From Cladorrhinum sp. PSN259 (Eukaryota; Ascomycota; Sordariomycetes; Sordariales; Podosporaceae): DNA of 64,000 nucleotides. The position numbers and the translations under genes were made by a program. Below the pieces are notes generated by a model, which saw nothing but the letters and a program-made list of their open reading frames with translations, ran no database searches and was not told where the DNA came from. The stretch covers positions 558,001-622,000 of the forward strand of contig MU867069.1 of NCBI GenBank assembly GCA_033725935.1. The letters run 5' to 3'. This document shows, piece by piece, positions 21,723-31,743 of the stretch (positions are counted from its first letter, which is position 1; the number at the start of each line of letters is the position of its first letter).

Positions 21723-21765
21723 GGTGAGTAGGGGAATCGGGAAGGTGAGTAGGGGGATCGGGGAA
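21723..21765. repeat. 21-bp direct duplication
   Basis: GGTGAGTAGGGGAATCGGGA is repeated, with one substitution, 21 bp downstream (21744). G-rich, immediately after the 68-bp duplication. Confidence 0.7.
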
Positions 21766-22183
21766 GGGGGGCTGCGCATTTTGAGCCTGCCAGTGCTGCG
21801 ACTTCTGCCGCCCACCAGGGCGGAATGCGACGCCTTAATCGCTTCCACCCTTCCCCGGGCCGTCTTGACTTTCCCAGCATGTTCTGGCCTGGGCGATTCT
21901 TTCCGGCCGGCAAGTTTGTTATTGGATGGTCTCGCTGCTGTCGGGTGGGCTGGCAAGACGCAATCAAACGATGCACGCCATTCAATCGAAGCTGCTGGCA
22001 GCTCATTGTGGACGAGGTCACCCACCTGTTGGACCAACCAGGACAGTCCCATTCCAATGTCCAGTTCTCGGCCTGCAAAGCTTTTAATCCACCCCGAGTG
22101 TCATCGACACCGATCCAGCTTTTGCTACAGCCGTAATACATCCATTCGACCGTGAACGGTGTTTTACAATCAAAGGCAAGACC

Positions 22184-23665
22184 ATGGAGGAGCCTACCAC
22201 ATGTTTCTTCCCAACCCAGGGTGCCCCACTGCCATCGAACCAGGGTCTGCCAGGCCTCCAGGCGCAGCCAGTGAGCGGCACTCGTGTCATGCTCTCTGCC
22301 ACCAGGAATGATAACTCCACCCATCAGACTCAGGGCCACCCGGGCTATTCCTCAACCACGGCTTACATTGGAGGTCTGAACGACGAAAACTTCCTCCCAA
22401 CACATGCTTCACTCCAGCATCACCCACATCATACTGGGCAGAGCACACCGAGCTTCCCCGACGCCTATGACGGCTGGCAGCCCGATGTTAATGGCAACGG
22501 CAATGGCAATGACGGCGTCGGCAACCACGGGACCGGCAACCACGGCATCGGCAACCACGGGACCGGCAACCACGGCATCGGCAACCACGGCACCGGCAAC
22601 CACGGCACCGGCAACCACGGCACCGGCGGGGATGGCGCTACTGCTAGTTTCTATCACGTCTCGATGGCCCCAGACTTAGCCGCACAACAACCAATTCCCT
22701 CCTCGCAACATGCAAGCATCTTGACCCCCGAATTATGCAGTTCTCCTCCACAGGCTTCTGGGTATATACAGTTCACTTACCCACACTGGTACGAGACGCA
22801 GCCTACGGACGGTAATGGCAGCTACATACAGAGCGATGGCTACTCTCCCCACGCTGTATTCAGTGATGACTCGACCGCCGCCCCTCTGTCCGAGTTCAGC
22901 AGTAAGCGGCGGGCTACCATTGATACATCCTTTCTGCAACAGCCCGACGGATTGCCCTCATATCCCGCGACTATTATCGATTCCGAACCGTCCTCAGCCT
23001 CGAGCTACTATGCCGTGCCACAATACAGCCAACCATCTCGACACAGAGGTCCTCCCGAGATACCGATGTATCCTGCACAATACGGCATCGTAGAGGAGCG
23101 GCAGGTGGCCCACCAACCACTTGGCAGTGAAAAAAAAGTCGGGCCGGAAAGAATGAAAAGAAAAAGGGGGCGGCCGCCGACACGGATCGATACCTTCGCA
23201 TCAAGACGTACAGCACCCAACGACACAAGCGGCATTTCGCCACTTTCTTCTTCCTACATCATTCCCTCTCTCCCATCCGAGCCAATCCCCGGGACTGGAG
23301 ATGCCGGCAGGACAAAGACCGGCGGTAGGTCTACCCTCCAGGCTCGCAATCGCGCCGCCGCCAACAGGTACCGTGCTAAAACCCAAGCGGCCATGGCAAA
23401 TCTTGACGCGGAAGGACGCGAAGTGTCCCTAAGACGACAGTCATTGCTGATCTCTGCCGGCGAGCTTCGTGAGCAAGTCTTTCAGCTCAAGAACGAGGTG
23501 TTTCGACATGCCAATTGCGGCTGTCCGCGAATCGACGGGTACTTGGAGAATGCCGCTCAGCAGACTTATGATAAGCAAGGCCTTTATTCCCACCCGCCGT
23601 CGGCACTCTCCAGCGTGGGAGGCGGTAGCGAGTCCTCTAGATCACCATCACAAAGCTGTCAATAA
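22184..23665 (+). CDS. bZIP transcription factor with AT-hook and pentapeptide repeat
   Basis: Single exon, 493 residues. The bZIP basic region is RNRAAANRYRAKTQAAM (about 388-404), with the N-x-[A]3-x-x-[R] pattern of ATF/CREB-type factors. A leucine-zipper-like helix follows, ending LREQVFQLKNEVFRHANCGC, strongly like the atf21/Aca1 class. An AT-hook-like motif KRKRGRPPTR lies at about 322-331, so DNA contact may be bipartite. The N-terminal half is disordered-looking and carries seven G-N-H-G-[T/I] pentapeptides (113-147). The predicted role is a nuclear, sequence-specific regulator of stress or development; its target genes cannot be read here. The ATG at 22184 is the first in the long frame. 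Confidence 0.87.
   Translation: MEEPTTCFFPTQGAPLPSNQGLPGLQAQPVSGTRVMLSATRNDNSTHQTQGHPGYSSTTAYIGGLNDENFLPTHASLQHHPHHTGQSTPSFPDAYDGWQPDVNGNGNGNDGVGNHGTGNHGIGNHGTGNHGIGNHGTGNHGTGNHGTGGDGATASFYHVSMAPDLAAQQPIPSSQHASILTPELCSSPPQASGYIQFTYPHWYETQPTDGNGSYIQSDGYSPHAVFSDDSTAAPLSEFSSKRRATIDTSFLQQPDGLPSYPATIIDSEPSSASSYYAVPQYSQPSRHRGPPEIPMYPAQYGIVEERQVAHQPLGSEKKVGPERMKRKRGRPPTRIDTFASRRTAPNDTSGISPLSSSYIIPSLPSEPIPGTGDAGRTKTGGRSTLQARNRAAANRYRAKTQAAMANLDAEGREVSLRRQSLLISAGELREQVFQLKNEVFRHANCGCPRIDGYLENAAQQTYDKQGLYSHPPSALSSVGGGSESSRSPSQSCQ
22520..22624. repeat. 15-bp coding minisatellite, seven units
   Basis: Seven in-frame copies of GGCAACCACGG plus ACC, ATC or close variants, encoding G-N-H-G-T/I within the bZIP protein. 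Units are nearly identical in DNA, suggesting recent expansion and likely length polymorphism. Confidence 0.9.
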
Positions 23666-25768
23666 TCCATCGGTGAGTTTGCTACTCCCGTATTGCTGCT
23701 GTCTTCCGGAGACTTGACGTTAACAGCCAAGTGGGTTCTAGACCGTAATACCAGAATGAACAGAGTCGAGTCGACATCTTGGGTTGTTGGGATTCTGATT
23801 TGCAGGCGTTGTTGTATCAGATACGGGCCATTTATTACTAAAAGAAACGAATGCATGGAAAAGGAATGGTTTAGGTATGATTGAAATGATTTGAATGATT
23901 TATTTTCGGGTTTTGGTTTAGCTAGAACCAAAGCGATGATGATTTGGATAACTTTAAAAAAGAACACATTCACCGTCTTATGTGTAAATACGTGTGCGTG
24001 TGTGTCTGCTTGTTGGCTGGGTGACCCTTCGAAAACTTGGACTCTGACGGCTGATGCGTGACGGGATTGATCTGGGTTACTTATATGCCTCTTCCTTCTT
24101 TTTGGCTCGGGTATATAGGTATATCCTCATAGTGATAGCATAATTACTCAAGATCAAGTTTGGAGCGCCCGCCTGGGCCACGTTCCGGGATGACGAGATA
24201 AGCAACGACGGTGTACCTGGTTTTTGTTCGGTGTAGAATAGTGGGGCCCCCTTCCTCTGCCTGCCTTATCAGTCCCTGATTTTTGGGGGGGAGAACAGGT
24301 TTTTTTTGGATTTTTTTTTGGAGTTTTTGTTCGGTATATTCCAAAGTGTTAAGAAATATTTGCAGCAAAAAGCTGTCATTTTGGCGTCCGACGACAGAAA
24401 CTCGTGGAGAGAGAGAGAGCGAGAGAGAGGGGGGTTGGTTATGTAAGCGGCTAAAGAGAGTTTGGGGGTTATATAAGCGGCCAAAAACAAAGGTTGATAT
24501 TTTGCTTCCTTTTGATCCCGTAGTTTTCGTGTCATAACCAAGGGAGAGTGTCCGGAAAAGGCTTATGCCGGAGTAAAAGATGCCATTTTTGCAGCGCGAA
24601 GGATGTCATGCAAGTAAGCATTGTGTCTCACTGACTTGTGTGTCTGTGTGTTTGTGTTTTTGTGTGGGTGGGTGGTTTTCTGTGGGTGGTGAAGATTGAA
24701 ATCTCTTTATTGTTCCAAGTTTCGAGAAATCACTGATGATCGGCAAGCTATCGCTCCTGATCAGCAAGGGATGCCTGTAAAAATCTACTGCAGGGTCCAG
24801 TTGGGACCTGAAGCCAAGGTTCAAGGATGGAGCGCTGATCGGTGGCAGTTGGAGTCGGCGTGGACCATGTTTGGACTTGACGGCTTGGCCGGAGAATTTC
24901 CTCTTCACGTGCTCGTTTACGTAGTAGCGGCGGAGTTAAAGCTCCGGTCGCTGGGCTTTTTCTTGGGTTTTCTTTCGATTAATAAATTCTGTTCCACTCA
25001 ACCAGCCCGAAACCACCCAGACCAACAAGACACCAGTTTTGTTTAGGGACGTGGTATTCCCTGTACCGAAACTCTTTCTTCTTGTATGGCTCTCTTCCGG
25101 GTTGGATTCACTCATGAACCACATCATGAAATGTAGGTCCCTTGAAATTATCTCTATCTGTGTTTGTGGTGGATTCCTCTTTTCGATTTTGCAGCCTGTT
25201 TGCCCTACCATAGTTTTGTCTTCAAACATTGAAGAGTATGGATTTGATTTGCCTTATTTCCCAGATCTACTCAATTAGATAGATAGGGAAGTCCGATTCT
25301 CAGGTGATAGGGGACATATTTGACTGCACCCAAGTTTTTACTTGGTAGATAAGTTGTTATTGACCCCAAACAACACGCCACAAAGAGCCCCTCGTCGTAT
25401 ATGAAAGCATCGTTACACAGTCCCGGAAAAATGACCGAGAGCCCTGGAATCATTCCCATTGGTCGAGTCCACGTCCATCATGTACAACTTAAGCGTGCTA
25501 ACGACGAAGGCGATGGCAGCTGCAACCTCTTCATGAACCACATCCTACCAGGAGGAACGTCACTGAGGGAATTCGAGCCGACTATGGGTTATCTACAGAC
25601 TCGGAGCAGCATGTCACCGGCACCAAGCACCAAACGTGCATCATGTCAAGAGACGACAAACAACACATCATATATTCATCAGATGCCAATCAAACCAAAT
25701 TCTTTCCGTCATTCATTACATATCTCATAAACAAAACAAACAAAAAAAAAAAAAAAAGTACCGCCGTC
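23666..25768. other. intergenic region with simple repeats
   Basis: 2.1 kb between the bZIP gene (plus) and the tyrosinase gene (minus). Holds a GA-rich run (about 24408-24430), a TG-rich run (about 24637-24667) and a poly-A run (about 25742-25757). Open frames of 80-116 codons at 24696-25046 and 25401-25730 show nothing recognisable. Confidence 0.45.
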
Positions 25769-26930
25769 TTATAGTATATACTCGAAGCAGAGAAACCCGC
25801 CCGTGGCATCCATGACATCCTCAACCTTTGCGTCCGGAATCTGCCCAAAAGAAGTCAAGGTATGGTTGAGCGTGACGACAGTCCCGCCATTATCACCCTC
25901 ATCACCGGCGGGGATAAGCGCTAACTGAGCAGCGTTGGGGGTGCTCTGGAAGAAATTGATGGCCTCATCCGCCGCGGTTCCGGGAAGCTCGAGGAACCCG
26001 ATGGCGGGGTCCTGCTTGTTATTCCCACCGATGGCGTAAGTCCTGGTTGCAGGGCTGACGTTCTGCCACTCCCACCAGACTTTATCAACGTACGAGTGGT
26101 GCAGCCAGAACAGGGGATCGGAGGGGGAGACGTGGGAGTCGCCTCTTGTGCTGCCCATTGCGATGTGGCCGGACACGTGAGGAGCAAAGTACAGGCAGGT
26201 GGCAAAGTCGACGAAGTTGGTGAGGGTTTTGCATCTCGCCAGCTCGGTCGGGATGTCCGGGATGGTGGGGAAGAAGCCCAAGTTGGATTTGAGGGGGTTG
26301 GGGAAGGCGTGGGAGCGGCCGATGCAGGCGTCGGTGATGTTCCAGTAGGGGCCGATGGCGCTGACCTGCCCGACGAAAGGTCCGCCGGTGACGCAGGGCG
26401 CGCCGGTGCCGAAGCCGTATGAATTGCCGGCGAAGATGGCCGAGTCGGCGATGGATGTCAGGTTTGACTCGAGGATCTCGTCCCAGTAGGGGGTTCCATG
26501 TGTCCAGCCGCAGTTCTTGAGCAGGAGCTCGTGGAGGTGGAGGTACCATCTGTGCCAGGGGAGGAAAACACCCGTCGAGTGGATGGTCAAGGCGTGCAGC
26601 TGGTGAATTGATACCAGCTCGTCGTACTTGGTTCGCACTCCGGGGAGGGGAAGCGTTGCGTTGGTGCTCATGACGCACACTTCGGCATCGAGGTACGCCT
26701 TCTTGTGGGCATTGCTGAGGGTGTGCCTGTTGGATTTCGTTGTCAACGGGCATGTTGCAGTTGGATATGGTTTGAGTGTGAACTTACCATGCTCGACGTT
26801 TGACCGGCTTCCTGCATGTTGATCGTGGACCTCCTCCTGGACCTCCATGGCCACCATGACCCGGAACCGGAGTGGCATATACAGACTCGGCAATGCCTGC
26901 CGCAAGGGCAACAAAGGTTGTGAATTTCAT
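25769..26930 (-). CDS. secreted tyrosinase (type-3 copper oxidase)
   Basis: Exons 26930-26788 and 26726-25769 (366 residues), intron GTAAGT...CAACAG; the junction codon is Trp. The start at 26930 gives a signal peptide (MKFTTFVALAAGIAESVYA) and a short His/Gly-rich segment. A frame running through the intron has an apparent start inside the first exon but lacks this leader. CuA ligands: SIH (H89), IHSTG (H97) and PWHRW (H106). CuB ligands: HVSGH (HxxxH) and the first His of WLHHSYVDKVW. Length and motifs fit short fungal tyrosinases that oxidise monophenols or diphenols to quinones, acting in pigment or phenol metabolism. No melanin or other cluster gene lies nearby. The C-terminus (GGFLCFEYIL) ends soon after the copper domain, with no long lid domain. 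Confidence 0.9.
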
Positions 26931-28403
26931 GGCTTATGTTCAGTTGGTTCAAGCTGTCCCTCTGAATCAAATGTCTCAGGTTTCTCTCGTGGTCGCGGCA
27001 TCCCGCCCGTTTTATCAACAGAAAGAAAATCCCGAGTCTGACGTGCATTGGGGACGACGGCCGGGGTAAGCGTTGAGGCGGGTGATCATTATCGAGCTTC
27101 CCGGCATCACAGGCTGTCGGCAGCTAGCGGTGTGCTGTGACTTGTTGGTTGCTGGCGTGTGTGTGCCCTGCATGTGTGCCATGTCTACTGGGTTCTAGGT
27201 CTTCTAGTCCAGTATTTGCTGATTTCTGCCGGGGGTAAAAGGTTCCAAGTTGGAAAATCGAACGGGTTTTTTTTTTTTGCCCCCTCTCATTCTCCAATGG
27301 GGATTTGAGCGTGGTATTTTCTGCACCACTCCTGGAAAACTATTTGGTTTTATTGTCAGCACTAACTTGCAGCAACCCTTGCGGGCGAATTAAGCAAAGT
27401 ATTAAGCACCACTGGCAGGTATGCACGTACAAGGCAGCCTTGCCCTGGTCATCTGGGAGTTCCTATTGTGCCATTGGTACAGCCGCAGAACCGGTGGCTT
27501 GGTCTGGGCCTATTTATTTTGTTTCATTGGTCTCATGCAGTGCCGGACTTTACATGTAGGCTGTCACATTTTCTTCTTGGATTAGTTTGGCAACTTGTTT
27601 CTACTTTTGCATTTCTTGGACTCCCGGCTACGTGGTTCCGGCACTCTGATAGTTCCTGTGACCTTATATAAAGGATTCAACGTGAAAAGGTGCGAAATAA
27701 CGAACTGTTGCCCGGTTTTGGGGTAGTCTGTATTCTTTCTTTGCAATATTGGATCATTGGTTGGGTGCGGTGTGATGAAGACTGGGTTGGCTTGCAAGAC
27801 TGGATGCGGATGCAAGTACATGATATCGGATTCGGTTACATGGTTTGCAAAAGTGATAGTAACATGGAAGCGGAGCGGTTGGGGCAGTGGTTCAAGTTGT
27901 GGATGCGGGGAGGGCTAGCTTGCGAGGGTCTCTGACTAAGCGGCCTGAGAGGCAACATTCGGGATATGTGCGGATGCGCGGACGAATCACGGTTGTTGCA
28001 TCCTAGTGTCGGTAAGCCTAGCATTCGTATCTATAATCATGGATGTGCTGACTCTTGTTTTTTTTTCGTCTTTTTAGACTTCCATTGAGCCTGGACTGTC
28101 AGTTGTGAGATGAATTATCGAGGTATTTATTTTGAGATTTATGCAAGCCTTAGTAGAATATGTGCGACAGGCATACAGGTTATGCTGCTGGAACTGGAGG
28201 ATTCCACTCCCACTGCATTTTCATGCCGTAGAAGCTTTGTCCATCATGTTGTTCTTTCTCCTCATTAATCAGTCGTTTTTGGTGCGACAGGTAATAGCAA
28301 ACCACACAAAGAATACATGTATTCCAAGTACATTTGAAATAATCCGCCCTCCGATTTGTGACGGCCTTTCTGCTCTTGTTTCGTATCATGTGGCGGAGAA
28401 TAA
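26931..28403. other. intergenic region, nothing recognised
   Basis: 1.5 kb upstream of the tyrosinase gene. Includes a poly-T run near 27267-27279. No RNA gene, repeat or convincing open frame seen. Confidence 0.45.
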
Positions 28404-29035
28404 CTAGACGAAGCAGTTGACGGTCGTTACCTTCTGGTCCCTACATAATACGAGCGGTACGGTGGCTGGGGTGTTACAAATGCAGACTGTCATGGGTCTG
28501 GCGGCAGCCCTGACGGTCTTCGCAAAGGTGTCAAAAGAGAGAATGAAAGGAAACATATCACAAAGGATAGGTAGTGGAGCTGTCGCAGATCCAAGGTTTA
28601 GCACAATTGTTGTTAAATAAGTGTTCGCTGTGCAGATTGCACATGCTTCTGTAGACTGGGTCTCCTGATTTCGAATATCTATTGCCCTGAGTTCTACAAC
28701 TGGTTTGACCCTGATCCAAGTGAGGAACCTGCGCCATCGTGATGGTGCGACAGGTGCCCGTATTCCTCTGCAGCTAGGGATCAATTGTAGTTGAGCTCTT
28801 CCAGGTTAACATGTCATCATGGTGAAGAACTGGAATTGAATCAAGGACTTTCCGGCCGGCGCGCCCCAGAACGATGTTTCAGAGGGGCGTGGGGGCCCCA
28901 CGGATGTAGTTGTAGCACTGCATACTATGGTCAAAGTAATGATGACGCCAATCCCGAATAACGCGGCAGCAACAACGCCAATGATCTTAAATGCGAGGTC
29001 TATTTCCGGGTGGTGGGGTCGGAGAAGCTGTCAGA
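28404..29035 (-). pseudogene. decayed membrane-anchored RING-H2 gene (copy 2)
   Basis: Reading minus strand, a segment at about 29010-28806 encodes a hydrophobic helix, IIGVVAAALFGIGVIITLTI, in a frame that then stops. About 180 bp further on, another frame contains SGDPVYRSMC and HLFNNNCAKPWICDSS, then TTYPLC. This fits the second half of a RING-H2 finger (C-x-H-x-F-H-x2-C...W...C-P-x-C), with the second His read as Asn and one Cys as Tyr. No continuous frame joins the parts. The order TM then RING matches the next feature upstream, suggesting a duplicated pair. Interpretation as a decayed E3-ligase-like gene is inference. Confidence 0.4.
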
Positions 29036-29612
29036 GGAGTCATGATCGGAAGGTCAGTTAGAGATGATGTATCTTTTGATAATCCAACTGATCTTGAAGA
29101 GTGGTCATTTGTCTGAGCATTCTAGGAAACTCCAGATACCGGAAGAATCACGGTATGCTGCAGCATAGTATGGAAAGACGCGCCGATTTCTTCAGCGTCA
29201 CGGTGCGGTAAAGAGCATAAAGGACTTTGTGGTATATTCAAGACCACCGTGTCATACCTACTTTGTGGATCTTACACTGGTGACTGCAGGTACGCTATGT
29301 TTAGATTCTTTGTGAGACATGACTGCCACGGGCAGACGGCAGTCTCCATCACCGTGATTTTGTGAGCCAAGTAAATGTAACGTCTAGGTATCAAAATGAC
29401 GAGGATGGGAACATGAACGAAAGGAAGGTCTTTAACCATAATCTTTGTCGGTGCATTTGAACATTCTCAAAAGAATAATATACACATGAAACTGCTTCTC
29501 CCTTTTTCTTCAATTTCCCGCCAGCCATCCATCCAAGTATCATTCTCTCTATTGAAACCAGCTCAGATGTCGGTAGCCTATTTTCACCCGTTTAATTCTC
29601 AAAGGACCGTTC

Positions 29613-30383
29613 TTAAAAATGGTGAACCAAGATTCGGGTTAACGCCTTTGGCGGATTCTTCACCAGAGTCACACGACTAGAACAGAACAATCAATCAGTG
29701 GTTAGAGGCGAAACAATACTGACGAGTCACGACGACTTACCATAGAGGGCACTGCCTGGAGTATTCAGGCACCGACTCATCAAAGCATGCCTTGTAGAAG
29801 ATATGCCCCAGGTGGGCAGTCGGGCTTCTTGGCCCTCCACAAGCCAATCGGTGCAGATTGAGCAAAGTTGTAGATGGACTGGTTGAGGTGAGGTGTCGTT
29901 GTTCAACATTCCCAGCTTCAAGTCTGACCTCTATCCCATATCCATACAGGTTAAATGATGACGAAGACGAAGAGCCTCTACTAATTGATTGGTGTGGACA
30001 CCGGCAGGCGGTATCATCACTTGGCTTCTCTGGCCGTACCATGAGAGTCTTGTTGAAAGTCCAAAGTCTACTAAATCTCAATCTGATGGAGTTGCTACTC
30101 TGTGTTCTTTTGCCTCACGTGTTCGAAGGTGTGGTGCCACTGACGTGGACATGATTCCCGTGGTGCTGAGCGATTGGAATGTTACGGAGGGCTTTTTGGG
30201 TCGCTCGATGCCGGCGAGACTCATCCCAGCGAGTGAGAGCGGCCGAGTGATTGATAATTACTAAGTATAGTGCTCCAAGAATCCAAACTTGGCCAAGCAA
30301 AGTGTCGCTAAGAGAATTATGATACCAACAAGTATCACCGGCTCCCATGCCACCCGCAGATCCGAGCTGCTGGTTGTTGACAT
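29613..30383 (-). pseudogene. membrane-anchored RING-H2 protein, frameshifted or unresolved (copy 1)
   Basis: From an ATG at 30383 a 40-codon frame encodes one membrane helix (WEPVILVGIIILLATLCLAK), then stops at 30261. The first zinc ligand pair, LCSICTDWLVEGQEARLP, is near 29867. The second half, HIFYKACFDESVPEYSRQCP, is in another frame at 29805-29745. It ends in a spliced Cys-Arg codon pair across an intron 29740-29677 (GTAAGT...TTCTAG), followed by VTLVKNPPKALTRILVHHF and a stop at 29613. The conserved last intron and clean finger residues suggest a gene broken recently or by a base-calling error. The middle exon could not be resolved. Such proteins are typically membrane E3 ubiquitin ligases. 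Confidence 0.5.
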
Positions 30384-31743
30384 TTCGCAACATGCTGTAG
30401 TGCTGAGTGAGGCAAAATACTAGATAGACTAAACAAGAGGGTCGAGCCTTTGCAGCTGGCTTGAAGGGAGAAACATCATACCTAAAAGGCCAACTTTATA
30501 CTCTTGAGATTTTCGGCTTGTTCTACGGTCCACCAAAAAGTCAGGCTATGTTACATGCCTACATGTAACTGTAACTGCACTCTGCTATCTACAAGTCCTA
30601 CGTACTCCTAAGGGTACTCACGTTACTACCCGGAGCTTTGTGCGGCTACTTGAAAGTCAATTCTCAAGGAAACCCCTGTGGTCGGTACTAATGTAAGTTA
30701 ACAGAAAGCTTGGACTGGACTCTGTTCTTCCTTTCCAGCCGTATTTTTGCAGCTACGGCGATACAACACCAGGTCCAACCGTGGTCTTACACAGTAGCTC
30801 ACCCTTTGGCGGTGATACACTTTCTACCTCGCCCCATGTGTACCAATGTTGAATCGGTAGTGAGCGAGATATCGGGAGCAACATGACAGATTATCAGTCT
30901 GATACCGGTTAGTGCCGTAGTCCCCGCGCTAAGTTTCGTGCTGATATCAGTGTACTCCTCTGTGAAAGGGAATGGTCGTCAGTTGCAACTCGAAGATTTA
31001 GTCACTGCTTCAATGCGAGAATCAGAGATTCGGAACTGCGACCGCCAAAGTACTCGGGACCATACGCCGCATGATCTGATCAGGTAGTAACCATCACCGA
31101 GATCGACGTCGTGGTTAAACGAACGGGTTGGGGTGGTGGTGGTTGCTTTTGTCCGCTTTCTCGTCCACAGTCGGGAGGAAACGTGAAGAAGGAACCGAGG
31201 AAATACAGACAACATCGGGGCAGAATATGGGGTGGGTTGCAAGACAGCCGCACGAAGTGAACAGGACTAACTTTTAGCGCTAGCGCCGGCCTCAAACATC
31301 AAGACCGTTTTTCTTTATCTTGAGGTGTGTTTCTCCAGAAAGCAGATGTCAGAAAGATGATGGTCTTAACGCATTGGTGGGGTCAAACTCTTGGCAAACC
31401 TACCCCGCCTTCTTCAGCTTCAACTGTCTCAACGTTCCAAAAAAATCACCCCACCCCGTTGCTGTGGGGAGCTGTTATCATGATTTGACCAATAAAAAGC
31501 TCGGATTCTCATCGAAAGGCATCGAAAGTCTAGAGCTTTCTACGAGGCTTTGCGCGCCGACCATGCAGTGCTCGTGTTCTGGAGGCTGAAATCTTCAGTT
31601 CCAACCTGACCAATTTCTCCATCCAAATCCCAAAAACTTCGAAAAACAACAAAGACCAAACTGCGCGAGAAGGTACCCAGTTATTTCACCCTTCTCTGTT
31701 CAATCTTTACTACAAAAGCATCTCCTGCCAATCCTAATACACC
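30384..31743. other. promoter region of the STI1 gene and spacer
   Basis: 1.36 kb. Open frames here (for example 30979-31242 minus) look like chance. A possible gapped heat-shock element near 31506-31540 is listed separately. Confidence 0.45.
31506..31540. promoter_or_regulatory. possible gapped heat-shock element upstream of STI1
   Basis: TTC at 31506, GAA at 31514, GAA at 31524 and TTC at 31538; the two GAA triplets are 10 bp apart, as in gap-type HSEs. It lies about 200 bp upstream of the STI1 ATG. STI1 is heat-inducible in yeast, so an HSF site is expected, but spacing here is imperfect. Confidence 0.28.

Larger units (their letters stand above)
20749..22183. other. 5' flank of the bZIP gene with local duplications
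   Basis: Contains a perfect inverted repeat (9-bp arms ACTCGATGG / CCATCGAGT, 21195-21218), a 68-bp tandem duplication and a 21-bp duplication, the latter two listed separately. No gene recognised. Confidence 0.5.

Noticed and set aside
22520..22624. Regular repeat that could be mistaken for a CRISPR array
   Set aside because: Units are 15 bp with no spacers and lie in frame inside a eukaryotic coding sequence.
22409..22657. Minus-strand frame rich in Ala/Val/Gly
   Set aside because: It is the complement of the G-N-H-G-T coding minisatellite of the bZIP gene.
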